From Pectinophora gossypiella (Eukaryota > Arthropoda > Insecta > Lepidoptera > Gelechiidae), in assembly GCF_024362695.1 (NCBI RefSeq), contig NC_065417.1, positions 4,023,001-4,087,000 of the forward strand: a stretch of DNA of 64,000 nucleotides, read 5' to 3'. Under the pieces are notes generated by a model. The model was not told where the DNA came from. It saw only the letters and a list, made by a program, of their open reading frames with translations, and ran no database searches. Within the stretch, counting starts at the first letter, position 1, and every line of letters starts with the position of its first letter. Made by a program: the position numbers and the translations under genes. Below, one piece after another: positions 12,401-18,479 of the stretch.

Positions 12401-12528
12401 CTCTCATATTATATTTTTATATTATTAGAGCGAGAAATAATAATTTAGTGTATTCCTAAAAGTATTATTAGCTATTTTTTTGTTTCAGAGTCAAGACGGC
12501 GTTGGCGCAATTCAATGACTTCACATAA
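275..12528 (+). CDS. ARMC8: ARMC8, C-terminal half, six exons (5' partial)
   Basis: Armadillo-repeat protein of the GID/CTLH E3 ubiquitin-ligase complex (yeast Gid5/Vid28 relative), a scaffold helping substrate recruitment. Exons 275-410, 1603-1694, 3770-3949, 4653-4799, 5598-5767 and 12489-12528 join in frame; the first starts in phase 0, and the junction phases that follow are 1, 0, 0, 0 and 2, each with a GT donor and AG acceptor. They give 254 residues and a TAA stop. Recognised from vertebrate ARMC8 by blocks such as SSTLCNLLLEFSP, LNGIWALMNMAFQ, KTLGLLRNLLSTR, VKEQALCILGNI and a closing VKTAL-QF tail. The known protein is roughly 650-670 residues, so more than half lies upstream of the window. 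Armadillo repeats continue to the stop. Introns are loaded with transposons, but every exon is intact. Identity is confident; complex membership is known for the family. Confidence 0.95.
434..454 (+). repeat. Partial copy of the start of ARMC8 exon a
   Basis: Twenty of 21 bases match 275-295, the first seven codons of the preceding exon (DHAVWRP), with one A/G change that is silent in frame. No AG acceptor precedes it and the frame stops soon after, so it is a remnant, not an alternative exon. Confidence 0.8.
677..990 (-). pseudogene. RTE-like LINE, C-terminus of ORF2 (5'-truncated)
   Basis: On the minus strand an open frame (to the stop at about 692) reads ...KWDWAGHVARMPDDLWAK..., then a W-x-DEL stretch and GDREEWKKGREAFALQW, the usual C-terminal end of insect RTE-type endonuclease/reverse transcriptase. 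The frame continues upstream to about 990, where the copy is truncated. A short (TAA)n-type tail at 677-698 marks the 3' end. No catalytic domain remains. Confidence 0.8.
1262..1345 (-). repeat. Dispersed repeat, paralogue of the BEL insertion site
   Basis: The reverse complement matches 6064-6124 and continues into 12146-12160 across the BEL element (AGGTCGGCGCCCGATACGAA, then CCGTTCTA..., then TATTCTTTA). It therefore represents the unoccupied form of the site into which the BEL element inserted. No coding content. From 1346 to 1602 I see only intron sequence, including a GC-rich stretch at 1370-1445. Confidence 0.65.
1603..1694 (+). CDS. ARMC8: ARMC8 exon b
   Basis: Acceptor TGTGTTTCAG at 1593-1602, donor GTAATT at 1695. 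Encodes GAVEMLCNLTKRPEAALR followed by LNGIWALMNMAFQ, one armadillo-repeat helix set. It enters in phase 1 and leaves in phase 0. Confidence 0.95.
1785..1862 (+). repeat. RTE-like LINE 3'-end fragment
   Basis: Contains the recurring block ATCGAAGTAAAT...ATTCCATAGTCTCTGC...CCCCGG...AAATAGGCGTGA, seen more completely at 20100-20170, 26955-27130 and 39965-40115. In the better copies it encodes the end of an RT frame (NSIVSAYP-GK). Decayed fragment. Confidence 0.6.
1915..3651 (-). mobile_element. ORF1-only non-LTR retrotransposon (HAL1-like)
   Basis: A GC-rich 1.74-kb block in ARMC8 intron b, bounded by a perfect 12-bp direct repeat TGTAAATTCTCA at 1903-1914 and 3652-3663, the signature of target-primed insertion. 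It lies antisense to ARMC8 and holds one intact gag-like ORF (2326-3606); the remaining 0.4 kb (1915-2325) is a GC-rich 3' part with no RT or endonuclease motif in any frame. No poly(A) is visible at the 3' end, which reads ...GAAGAAGCAACCG. The right end lies 118 bp before the acceptor of exon c. Either an internally deleted Jockey-group element or a non-autonomous family that keeps only ORF1; the clean target duplication and open ORF suggest it moved in this form. Confidence 0.75.
2326..3606 (-). CDS. Gag-like ORF1 protein with three CCHC knuckles
   Basis: 426 codons, uninterrupted. Residues 1-65 are proline-rich. About 131-200 resemble the PRE_C2HC/RRM-like region of Jockey-group ORF1 proteins (ALKLAIKGLP... 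to ELLCMPGIKIEAWRG). Residues 212-267 hold three zinc knuckles (CHRCQQFRHSSHNC; CVRCGESHAAKDC; CCNCGGAHPANSPSC). The C-terminus is Ala/Pro-rich and basic, with a hydrophobic tail. Such proteins bind the element's RNA and chaperone reverse transcription. There is no ORF2 downstream. The ATG at 3606 is first in frame; an in-frame ATG at codon 6 is also possible. Confidence 0.85.
   Translation of the reverse strand: MSRPHMETTPPRSYAAVLNTNPDSPPHAPPRPSLRTTPTPSPKPVRLQPPLAPASKKIPPIVVDQLPDWPHHFRKLREVLGHVPNARPYGKGVRFMAKTNEEFRLYQRYLAGLEKATGLSWFAYAPPAERALKLAIKGLPVETNIAELEEELRRRGFDPQYIRPIQGRVGGIFFVEIRRTLGFQSIYNTTELLCMPGIKIEAWRGRKGAPQCHRCQQFRHSSHNCHRPAACVRCGESHAAKDCQRPREVPATCCNCGGAHPANSPSCPVKSRELRNTRAGTAPLTSARRAAPATSIVDPSSEPTARSSLMAAANGPNGPKPQRQRRARKRATPAPTATATAEPIAVEPVPPQPSTSETAAAAPPKGKKARPRAEAPPAPSSEKLEVLEQTIQLLHNILAAIRSRTDPVPIIVGGLASLLGQLTGGH
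3770..3949 (+). CDS. ARMC8: ARMC8 exon c
   Basis: Acceptor TACTTTCAG at 3761-3769, donor GTATGA at 3950; exactly 60 codons, phase 0 at both ends. Encodes AEQKVKQRILNCLGTEQMF, LLGDSDTRV and MKTLGLLRNLLSTRQHID, the best conserved armadillo block of the family. Confidence 0.96.
3985..4230 (+). repeat. SINE family A, 3' body
   Basis: Shares the body CTCAGCGGTGAAGGAAAA, CCACATTCCCGAGAAAT, CTTCTGTAA...GGACCTGTCAAATCTTCAGG and AACGGGATAATGCTA with nine other stretches in this window (full-length at 57094-57409). The tRNA-like head is missing. A second, shorter piece of the same body lies at 4270-4366. Confidence 0.8.
4270..4366 (+). repeat. SINE family A fragment
   Basis: Matches only the middle of the family (CCTTCGGGTTGGAA, CGCTTCTGTAA, CTTCAGGTTAGGTGAGC). 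It follows the 3985-4230 copy in the same orientation, so the intron carries a broken tandem pair. The remaining 4367-4652 shows no recognisable feature apart from the acceptor region of exon d. Confidence 0.65.
4653..4799 (+). CDS. ARMC8: ARMC8 exon d
   Basis: Acceptor TGTTTCTAG at 4644-4652, donor GTGAGT at 4800; 49 codons in phase 0. Encodes AVIVVLEGSYPAEVKEQALC then ILGNIGDGERAKDMIM, matching the conserved VKEQ-LCIL-NI-DG-AKD-IM block of ARMC8. Confidence 0.95.
5093..5320. mobile_element. Palindromic MITE, copy 1 (TA target, Tc1/mariner-like)
   Basis: The left arm starts CAGGGTGTTAGTGACATCG and the right arm ends CACTAACACCC. The arms are about 100-bp inverted repeats containing TTGATATCAAGTGGAATTTTC around a short AT-rich centre. 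A left TA flank is consistent with TA target use. Other copies: 5356-5574, 12719-12940, 22603-22745 (half), 22778-23713 (interrupted) and 43531-43567 (end only). Non-coding; no transposase. Confidence 0.8.
5356..5574. mobile_element. Palindromic MITE, copy 2, next to an ARMC8 acceptor
   Basis: Second copy of the palindromic MITE, flanked by TA at 5354-5355 and 5575-5576. Its right terminus TGTCACTAACACCC lies 23 bp upstream of the 5598 exon. It includes CTAAC at 5566-5570, a good branch-point match about 29 bases before the exon. The pair with copy 1 is head-to-tail, separated by 35 bp. Confidence 0.8.
5598..5767 (+). CDS. ARMC8: ARMC8 exon e
   Basis: Acceptor CCGGCAG at 5591-5597, donor GTGCGT at 5768; 56 codons plus two bases (phase 2). 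Encodes ESKLQEAALFVAGNLARRGE and LAELGVLRALKLLRNKDNAH, the last full armadillo repeat. Very GC-rich next to AT-rich introns. An ACGTAC-rich microsatellite starts right at the donor. Confidence 0.93.
5768..5930. repeat. Degenerate (ACACGT/ACGTAC)n microsatellite
   Basis: About 160 bp of imperfect six-base units (CACGTA, CATACA, CGTACA) beginning at the exon e donor site. Open frames here in several registers are low-complexity artefacts. Confidence 0.85.
5935..6045 (+). repeat. LINE/SINE 3'-end fragment (SPACE-type tail)
   Basis: Block TCTATCAAAGGCCAATTC...GGAGAATGCTACACCGACAAG...GAGTGGCTCTTAAATTA, followed by a short GATGATAA tail. The same block is at 27655-27720 (+) and, inverted, at 27945-28075 and 29845-30010. 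Non-coding remnant. Confidence 0.6.
6130..6563 (-). repeat. BEL element 3' LTR
   Basis: 434 bp, on the minus strand TGTTAACGCC...GTCGCTACA. It carries an AATAAA polyadenylation signal on the minus strand (TTTATT at 6439-6444). One substitution relative to the other LTR. Abuts the left CGTAT duplication. Confidence 0.97.
6608..11464 (-). CDS. BEL/Pao Gag-Pol polyprotein with in-frame RT deletion
   Basis: 1618 codons. Order by residue: coiled gag N-terminus 1-110; DUF1759-type gag 145-300 (LPSFDGSYEHWLEF); zinc knuckles 375-430 (CLKCNTNHPLYSC, CYNCMRAGHSATTC); A17-type aspartic protease with D528 in LLDSGS; start of RT at 790-825 (YFLPHHGVFREHSTTTKLRV); then a direct jump at about residue 825/826 to the post-palm CKTLGLGW; RNase H with D941, E985 and D1015; integrase zinc domain about 1240-1295; integrase core D1321, D1387, E1436; DUF5641-like C-terminus 1510-1600. 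Functional BEL RTs have about 170 more residues at the jump, including the YVDD active site, so this copy can encode capsid, protease and integrase but not a working polymerase. The frame is open across the deletion. The first in-frame ATG is at 11464; a second at codon 11 may also start translation. Confidence 0.93.
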   Translation of the reverse strand: MSTPLSHTTKMSVNDDRPPKSPNINPDAKLIRDLNIKRGFIKARLTRLIKYVESLSLEKEVLSESKCIELKLRMQGASSLLEEFSGVQNQLDELLYETDFDKQVEARDDFESSYYSMRAAATCHLGIDQDTTGSSKSTNRSQQSIKLPTISLPSFDGSYEHWLEFRDTFISLVHDSRDISNIQKFHYLKSSLKGSAELVIKSLEFSSNNYPITWELLLNRYNNSSLLVHNHVKALFSIQTITKESSVLLRKLIDTVLKNIRSLTVLGEPTDFWDTLIIYMVVSKLDSTTEREWEQYKRTILLRNTDNSKLTLKVNDLLGFLRNRAEMLETLTRSTNTHDKKPNAHNLNAAKVHCHVANTNNDSTNTNKPFRKRSCLKCNTNHPLYSCQLFIDMPLPDKVKFVEDNKLCYNCMRAGHSATTCRFGPCRKCNKKHNSLLHSDASDDGCTLAFLSLNEEPGIVARPSTSLGVSMCDSIQKPRRDIDTVQVNNAHIDIQCAQSSVQPVLLSTALVEICDSLGKYHKARVLLDSGSQRCFITKSLCDRLNTQIIQSTHKIHGVGNSVTQSTQTCNVLIKSVTNTYATRIQCLVLPQITTLSAITTRDIHFSIPHNIQLADPSFHECHKVDILIGADMFWELLSEGRMKLADGPFLQNTKLGWIISGPILNNALNGSSNRVNCNFTNSIDTQLKQFWELEEMPALKPNDTFTTEERACENHFVQTTKRESDGRFCVQIPFKESPSLLGESYEQAKRRFISLEKRLERSPSYKQMYSDFIKEYESLGHMTRTDTYKPLNYFLPHHGVFREHSTTTKLRVVFDASAATTSNKSRKCKTLGLGWLHVSDELHFNTQFKHDWTKLTKRIILSSVSQIYDPLGLLSPSIMTVKVLLQKLWLLKLGWDDPVPEDVVCIWNRFASNLSVLSSLRVPRYVTCDDPIHTELHIFTDASQTAYGACAYIRTITADGNVCVRLLFAKGKVTPLKPVTIPRLELCGALLGAKLFHKIRESLRCRFDSIIFWTDSTIVLGWLRMAPNLLKTFVQNRVVEIHELTNDIPWRHVSGVENPADLVSRGLDLNALSTSQLWWEGPSFLHDPDFKDNQVHVHNTQDDLPEVKGTLTHCCVASTTELSLFPFARFSQFNRMKRACAYVLRFVYNSRNKTNKRVGSLSVDELKDSTNMLARLCQMESYPDEYNSVLTQKTLHKKHNLLKLNPFLDERKIIRVGGRLGNSQEFKYNKKHPVLLSVKHHFTVLLFRHMHKQLLHAAPQMLLFTIRDNWWPVGGRDLARKIVHECVTCTRLRAKTLSPIMGNLPEERLTPGFPFLRCGVDYFGPVLTLNRKGRGARTVKAYVAVFICFTTRAVHLELVCDLSTDAYLLTLKRFISRRGKPVEIFSDNGRNFVGLMNEFSKFISNCSKEISDYAIERNIKFTFIPPYAPHFGGLWEAGVKSCKYHLRRVVGNAYLTYEEFSTVLAQVEAILNSRPLSPMSHDPNDLQPLSPAHFLVGRPLTSSLSANLEETPVHRLTRYQRIEQIKQNFWRRWSKEYVSELQTRMKWRTQTQDLKEGTLVIIKDDNSPPLKWQLGRVTSNIPGRDGIARVACIQTSTGVIKRAYAKICPLPLTTADTS
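11694..11710 (-). other. BEL primer-binding site (tRNA-Tyr)
   Basis: The + strand reads TCCGGCTCGAAGGACCA, identical to the 3' end of insect tRNA-Tyr including CCA. It lies one base inside the 5' LTR (11712), where minus-strand synthesis should be primed. Confidence 0.85.
11712..12145 (-). repeat. BEL element 5' LTR
   Basis: 434 bp, 433 identical to the 3' LTR. On the minus strand a TATAAAG at 12121-12127 near the U3 start could act as a TATA box. Followed by the right CGTAT duplication at 12146-12150. Confidence 0.97.
12240..12400 (+). repeat. Retroelement-like fragment
   Basis: A GC-richer block with motifs GGCCCCAGACTTGCCCGAAG, GATGGAGCTCGCTCGCCCAG and GGGTTATATGCATTCGGAAA, of a type I recall from the 3' ends of lepidopteran non-LTR elements. 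It has an open frame for 68 codons, with no domain I recognise. Confidence 0.45.
12489..12528 (+). CDS. ARMC8: ARMC8 terminal exon f
   Basis: A 40-base exon. Acceptor TTTGTTTCAG at 12479-12488, then one base completing the split Arg codon, then VKTALAQFNDFT and TAA at 12526-12528. The known family ends with a near-identical K-ALQQ tail, which fixes this as the true last exon. It lies 6.7 kb from exon e because of the BEL insertion. The following 190 bp (12529-12718) is presumed 3' UTR; I see no AATAAA before the MITE at 12719. Confidence 0.93.
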
Positions 12529-12718
12529 TATAAGTGTCCCAAACGTAAACGTATGAGGAGGCAGTGAGGGACTGCTTAACGCTTGTGATCGTCTGCGGAC
12601 AGTGAGCTATCGAGTCATACGTTATTTACTAGTAGGCGCTTTTGGTGACGTAGCAAGCTTCATAGAATAATATCTTAAGACTTAACCTGGACATGTATTT
12701 AATACCGTAAATATAATA

Positions 12719-12940
12719 CAGGCTGTTAGTGACATCGTATCGAATACTGAGGGGGATGATTCAGACCATGATTCTGAGTTGATATCAAGTGGATTTTTCC
12801 GTCGCTAAATTCCTGTTCTTTTTAGTCTTAAATTATTTTCAATTCTATTCTTTAGCGATGGAAAATTCAATTTGATATCAACTCAGAATCATGGTTTGAA
12901 TCATCCCTCAAAGTTTTCGTTACGACGTCACTAACAGTCA
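12719..12940. mobile_element. Palindromic MITE, copy 3
   Basis: Starts CAGGCTGTTAGTGACATCGT and ends GACGTCACTAACAGTCA; TA on both sides (12717-12718, 12941-12942). The arms pair over about 100 bp. It may form the distal 3' UTR of ARMC8. Confidence 0.8.
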
Positions 12941-12949
12941 TATCCTCAG

Positions 12950-13080
12950 CTGTAAGCTTCTAGCCACCTGCAAGTCGACCCACAGCCCAAACCAGCTGAG
13001 GATAGGGCTTTGTGGTGCGCCTTGGGAAGAGCCTATGTCCAGCAGTGGACTCCAGTGGGCTGATGATGATGATGATGATG
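12950..13080 (+). pseudogene. RTE-like LINE 3' end with (TGA)n tail
   Basis: The frame to the TGA at about 13060 reads AEDRALWCALGRAYVQQW, the standard C-terminus of RTE-type reverse transcriptase (DR-xW-xLGxAYxQQW), followed at once by (GAT)n. 5'-truncated. Confidence 0.8.
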
Positions 13081-13289
13081 ACGATATGGAGTCATTATAC
13101 CCAGTAAACTATACCTCTTATCCAGGATAAAATGGTTCCAAAAAATCTCAGTCTCGTATCTCATAGTCGTAACTCCATTAAAAAGAAAATTAGTGCAAAG
13201 TAGTCCCAATATGGTTACGATGATGTCAGGCACCGTATGGTCACAGGCAAGCCTCTCATTTTACAGGACACAACCATAGAATGATGACC

Positions 13290-13525
13290 GGCTAACCCCA
13301 TCATCATCATCACCAGCCCATTAACGTCCCCACTGCTGGGGCACGGGCCTCCCCTATGGATGGATAGGGAGATCGGGCCTTAAACCACCACGCGGGCCCA
13401 GTGCGGATTGGTGGTTATTAACGACTGCTAATGCAGCCGGGACCAACGGCTTAACATGCCTTCCGAAGCACGGAGGAGCTCGAGATGAAAACTTTTTTTT
13501 GTGGTCACCCATCCTATGACCGGAT
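13290..13525 (-). repeat. tRNA/5S-like SINE (family B), truncated copy
   Basis: Reverse orientation of the full copy at 44034-44335: shares CCCCAGCAGTGGGGACGTTAATGGGC-type tail, AGATCGGGCC, CCGTTGGTCCCGGCTGCAT and GGAGCTCGAG-type blocks. It stops within the 5S-like part, keeping box-C-like GGATGGGTGACCAC (13500-13515, minus) and losing the tRNA-like head. Confidence 0.8.
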
Positions 13526-13626
13526 AACCCCATTCTATTCTATTTTTAGTTCATCTTGCGATGGATGTGCTCCTGACCACCCTAATTGGGATAAAGTCGT
13601 GATGTTATGTTATGACCCCATCATCG

Positions 13627-13768
13627 ATTAAAAAGGCCACATCGAAGTATTTCATCTAAAAAAGCAACATTGCTTTTTGACATTTGTTTGCATTGCGCAC
13701 TTACTTTTATATGCGCAAATGTCAAACTGCTTTTTGGATGGATTGCTTCGATGTGGCTTTTTTATCCC
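13627..13768. mobile_element. Palindromic MITE family D, copy 1
   Basis: Arms TTAAAAAGGCCACATCGAAG and its inverse at the right end, with an inner palindrome GACATTTGTTTGCATTGCGC / GCGCAAATGTC. Whole element about 140 bp. Other copies at 25349-25792 (split) and 39722-39872. Non-coding. Confidence 0.75.
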
Positions 13769-14085
13769 GTCAGTGGTATAATATACTTATTTACCAGTTA
13801 CATATAACTATTAAAAAAACAATATCGCAGTCTCTATCGCCAACATATTTATATTTATAATGAAACTAATTTATATGAACGAAGCTTGCTCCGTCGCCGA
13901 CCGCGCCAGTAGACGCTAAGTAGTGTAAATAGCTAAGTTCGCGTCGTATTGACAACTAGAAGAGGAGTGTTGCTCGAATTATTTATTTTAGTATTTTTAA
14001 AGGATTTTGTTTTTATAGCACTCATTCGTGCTTAGGGAAACTCACTAAGAGAAAATTAAATCATCAATTCTTCAGACTTCTTCGT
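13769..14085. other. AT-rich stretch, nothing recognised
   Basis: No coding frame, SINE or MITE identified on either strand. Confidence 0.5.
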
Positions 14086-14245
14086 TCTTCTTCTTGATAC
14101 TGGAGATTCTTGAACCCACAGCTCTTGTTAAACCATTACGAGCGTGTTAACCGTTACACCACGGGGTCCTCCTCCTGACCATGCAATTTTTTTATTCTAT
14201 ATCAGCATAATGACAAGGGTTCAAGTCCCGTCCGAGTCAGACTTT
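14086..14245 (-). repeat. tRNA-headed SINE-like sequence
   Basis: On the minus strand: CCCCGTGGTGTAACGGTTAA (A-box-like) followed by GTGGGTTCAAGAATCTCC (B-box-like). The loops and stems do not make a complete tRNA, so this is a SINE head rather than a tRNA gene. Confidence 0.5.
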
Positions 14246-15448
14246 TTCGGTTTAATTTTCTCCTTGTTAGTATTTTTAGTTCTCTCCAAACATAATGACT
14301 GTGAATTTTGCTCGCCGTAATAATATATATATCTATAGTAATGTTTTCTGTTACCTTGTATATGCGGAATGGTCGTTTAAAGATTATAAGTTCAAGTACC
14401 AATTCCCAATTCTGACTAACCCAATTGGGAATATAGGCGTGAGCTTATCTTACGTTAGAGTAATCGATTTGTGTATATTTGCATCTTATATCGATACTTT
14501 AATATAATATAATCGATTTCTTTAACATATCAAGCTCACTTACAGTATCGTAAATAATCCGATTACATTCTCATGTAATATTATAAAATCAAAGACAATG
14601 TTGTATGATAAAATCTATACCATGTTGTTTTAATGATTAACGAAGGTAAGTAAATATTCTGCCATTGCTTACTAGTTCTATGACCATAAACCCGTAATAA
14701 ACATTACCGTCAAGTGAAGAAGTTACTACGTATAGTTTTCAAACAGTGTGGAATATGGTTATTGATGACATTCAGTTACTTACATACATTTTATAAAGCT
14801 ACCAATTGTCACGTGCCGGTCTCACGTGCGCAACGTGATAAAATTTTATCGATTTTGACGATATAATGTCGTTTTGTCGATTGGTGCTAACAAAGTCATG
14901 TCGTTCTGTCAAAATACCACAACGTTATATATTGTCGACGTAACTTACAATAGATAGGACGTGATCCCTTTGTCCACTTTTCGGCCCGGGATTGATATAT
15001 TTTTTCTATCTTTTTTTTCATTAGCCAGCACAAATATTACTAATCCATGTTAATAAAGTATTTGACTGGGTTAAAGATAAAATTACAAAATGCTAATCTT
15101 GAAATAGAAACCAGTCTAAGATGACCAATAATCAATTTCATATTACTTTACGACTTGTTTTCGAATTTTATCTATGAATTAAGTAACAATGAGTACGACG
15201 TTTGACCGCTTTTATTGATGACGTCACATGACAGTATTTCCATATAAACTTTAAAGAAAACTCTCGTTCTGACGTTTCGTAAAAATTATGTATCTCATTT
15301 GACTAGTATGTCATGTAGCCTATTTACACTTATTTGTCAAGCTATAATGTACAATATTACTAACATTTTAAAGTCTTTACTCGACCTTCCAATCTATTTA
15401 TAAACGACAAAAAACTATATCTTGATATTCTGTATCCTTCAATACTTA
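14246..15448. other. AT-rich stretch, nothing recognised
   Basis: About 1.2 kb without a convincing ORF, splice-bounded exon or known repeat on either strand. Confidence 0.5.
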
Positions 15449-16082
15449 AAGCTGTGTGTCCACTTAAGCAGAATGGTGGCCAGCCGACCGTACGGAGAGT
15501 CGGCATTTACGAATTGCTATGAGTTGCCATGGCAACGTCTGGCGCGGATTTGCCTAACTAGTGAACGCAGTTCTCTAACACCCTTATTCTAAGGGTTGTA
15601 TTAATAAACTAACCTCAGCTTCGAGACTGCTCTCAAGATCGTGTGACAGTTTTTATATGAAAACAGGGACTTGAGCATGGTCTTGAGGGCAGTCTCAGCT
15701 GAGATTTGTTTATTAATACCACCCTAAGATGTTAACTCGACTCCATTCTCAGTTGAGGCGACCTTAAAGACCTCGAACTCAGTTAAAAAAAAAATTCTTA
15801 GATGTCGCCTCAACTTTACCTCGAATGTACTCCAGCGAGGTTGAGTGGAAGCATTACGTCATTATTTTCATATTATTATGTTGGCAGTATGATATGCTTG
15901 ACTCTAGCGAGTAAAGTTCTCTAGTCGAGTACGTAAATGTCAACTTCTCTGCTCAGCTGATGCCCAATCAAGTGGAGGAACTTTCGAGTTAACATCTTAA
16001 AATACGGGTGTATAAGAATCGATAAAAACAATAAATTCTAGCGCTCTCTCTGCCCCGATTGTGCTAAATGGACGCACAGCTT
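15449..16082. mobile_element. Nested inverted-repeat elements
   Basis: Three layers. Outer ends: AAGCTGTGTGTCCACTTAAG at 15449 mirrored by the end at 16060-16082 (22 bp, three mismatches). Middle: ACACCCTTATTCTAAG...GATGTTAACTCGA mirrored at 15978-16012. Inner: a MITE at 15593-15724. No transposase; the outer layer is the least certain, as no target duplication is visible. Confidence 0.5.
15593..15724. mobile_element. MITE family E (TAA target), copy 1
   Basis: 132 bp between GGGTTGTATTAATAAAC and GTTTATTAATACCACCC-type ends. Flanked by TAA at 15590-15592 and 15725-15727, which suggests PIF/Harbinger-like target use. Removing it restores the surrounding inverted-repeat arm. Second copy at 24831-24968. 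Confidence 0.7.
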
Positions 16083-17347
16083 TCTCTTGTACATATAGCG
16101 ACGTAAACATAACGTAACTTTGGACGTATCCAAATACCACGCCACCATTACAACAAGTTAAGATAAGACGAAGTAAATGTTCGTATTTGGCGCACGAAAC
16201 GACCGAGGTGCTTATATCCTCAAAGAATGATATTTTTGTCGACTGTAGTTAAACTACACAATAGAGATACTAGTATGTAGTTAGATTTATTATGGCTATG
16301 CGAATGGTTTCTTTTGGGCTTCGTGTGAAAATAGTATTAATATCTACACTTGCAACATTTTTGGACGGTTTTTGATAAAGGCAACATAAATTTTGCACGA
16401 GGCGCAGAAAATACCATAGTACTCAGCCATAATTGAAATCACGCTAGAATGAGATGTCATATAATGATGTATGAATTGTAGCTTTTGATAAATCATTGTA
16501 AGTTAGTTGTCGTAGTCATACGGCCTTTCATGACGCGTTTGGGTACTGAAAAAATAAATTAAGTAAAAATATCGTGAACGGAAAAATCAAATGAAATCAT
16601 TGGAATTTAAATAATATCAAGGATAACATTTTTAATCTTAAACTTATTGATTACGTTAAAAATGGAATATAGTTTGTACACGGAGTAGAAAAAAGAGGTT
16701 GTAAGGGCCAAGTGAGCGCGAAACGCGCGCCATACTTAATCTAACGAAAAGTAATGGTACAATTGGCAATTACAGCTTAATCACATAAAATATACATTGC
16801 CGATAAAGTGACTATGGAATTTGAGAAACAGTAGAGCTATCGTAGTCATCTGTTTGCAGGAGTAGTAATAAAATAGAGCGGGGTTGAACCGGCGACAGCG
16901 GTTCTCATACAAAATGCGCGTTAGGGCCTTTCCAACCTCTTTCTTCTATTCCGTGAGTTTGTACAGGGAATTGTACGTAAACGATCTCTCAAGAATCTGT
17001 GTAAATTATTACTGTCGTATTTTAATGTTAATGTAATAATTGCTATTTCATTTTTAATGTAATCGAACCAATTTTCTGTTTATTGGAATGCATGAGGTGT
17101 ACATTTTGCATAAAATAAACTTAGAAAACGTGCTCTGACCTTGTTTATATTGGTGTAAAGTGTACAAAGAAATACTCAAGAATAAGTTGGTGTTCAAATT
17201 GTGTTGTATACTTGTAACTATAGACTATATAATTGGTAAGAATTCGAATGACTGGTCAGTGTAGAATTGAATTAAGCATTGTTGTATGTATATCGTAGAG
17301 TGGAATCAATACAAGCGTTTATATTGTACAAATAAATTATTGTCTAA
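16083..17347. other. AT-rich stretch, nothing recognised
   Basis: No gene or named repeat seen. A short AGAGGTTGTAAGGGCCAAGT...GAGCGCG motif at 16690-16730 recurs loosely at 42745-42775. Confidence 0.5.
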
Positions 17348-17599
17348 TTATGTTACTGAAGTAGAAACATGTGTGGTTAGGGTTACCATTCGTCGTTTTC
17401 CCGTTTTGACTTTTCTTTGTACTTTGTCTCGATTTTGACTCCCCTCAAGCACCGCTTTCCACTCTTCAACCCTGTAAAACGCGATACGGGTGAGATACAG
17501 ATTTTCATTCTGTGGCTTATAAAGTACTGGCTTTTTGTCGGAAGTTTTCAAATTTCGAAATGGTAACTCACCACCACAACCAATATTGACCACCAACAC
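17348..17599 (-). other. 83-codon open frame, unassigned
   Basis: Open frame with a charged C-terminal half (RVEEWKAVLEGSQNRDKVQR) that looks more protein-like than its surroundings. No domain recognised. It could be a remnant of a repeat-borne ORF; a SINE A copy follows directly at 17637. Confidence 0.25.
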
Positions 17600-17636
17600 A
17601 CCACCAGCGTGAAATTGGTTGTCATTTTCGACCTAC

Positions 17637-17790
17637 GCTCCCGAGAAATACTTTTCAAAGGTATGTGAACTAACCTATATTGGGCTGGTTCTTTTGCGGG
17701 TTGGAAAGTCGGTTAGGTAGTCGCTTCTGTAAAAATCGGACTTGTCTAATCTTTAGGTAAGGGATCTCTGTGATAGGGGACAACGTTAGT
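17637..17790 (+). repeat. SINE family A, 3' body
   Basis: CTCCCGAGAAATACTTTTC, ATTGGGCTGGTTC, GCGGGTTGGAAAGTC and CGCTTCTGTAAAAATCGGAC mark the family. The head is missing. Confidence 0.75.
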
Positions 17791-18430
17791 TGATTGGTTG
17801 TAATTTTTGATACTATCCCAAACTACAGCGACTCTCAGTCCTTCTAGAACATTTACTGTGCTGCTTGGGAATGTCTGGCCAAAAACTTCAAAGAAAGTAA
17901 AGATTTATGAAAAAATACATAAATCGAAAAACATAAACATAACGAATAAAAGCTTATATTGATTCCTCTCTAATCGTAAATTTCCTATGGACTGATAGGC
18001 TGTATATTAGATTACTACAATACATATAGCGATGAGTACATTGCATGACTCATGAATTCTTTTCCTTGATTATATTATGTAATATTTATGTTATGTTCAT
18101 ACGCCTAATTTGATTGGCATATAATAAGAATCGCTTCATTGACATTAAAACTTTATTGATGTACGTATAATGTAATATATTATTTATAAAAGAAGTTACG
18201 TTTTTTCCTGTTAATATAAATGGCTAATGAAAATGTGGTTTTATTCCTCTTTTTTTTTGTTTTTTTTTATTTTAATTAATTATTCTCATTATCCTTCGAT
18301 CTTTTCTTTTTCTAATCCTAAACATTTATTAACAAACAATTGATAAACATCCTTCATTTTGTTCTAAATGACACCTTACGTTATTATATTTAAATTAATT
18401 TTGGGTGGCATGCTTTTATAGGCCTTGCAA
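17791..18430. other. AT-rich stretch, nothing recognised
   Basis: Includes a T-rich tract at 18245-18275. No gene found. Confidence 0.5.
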
Positions 18431-18479
18431 TCGTTTTTGTGTGTACTAACCGGGATTAGAACCGGAGGCCATCAACGGA

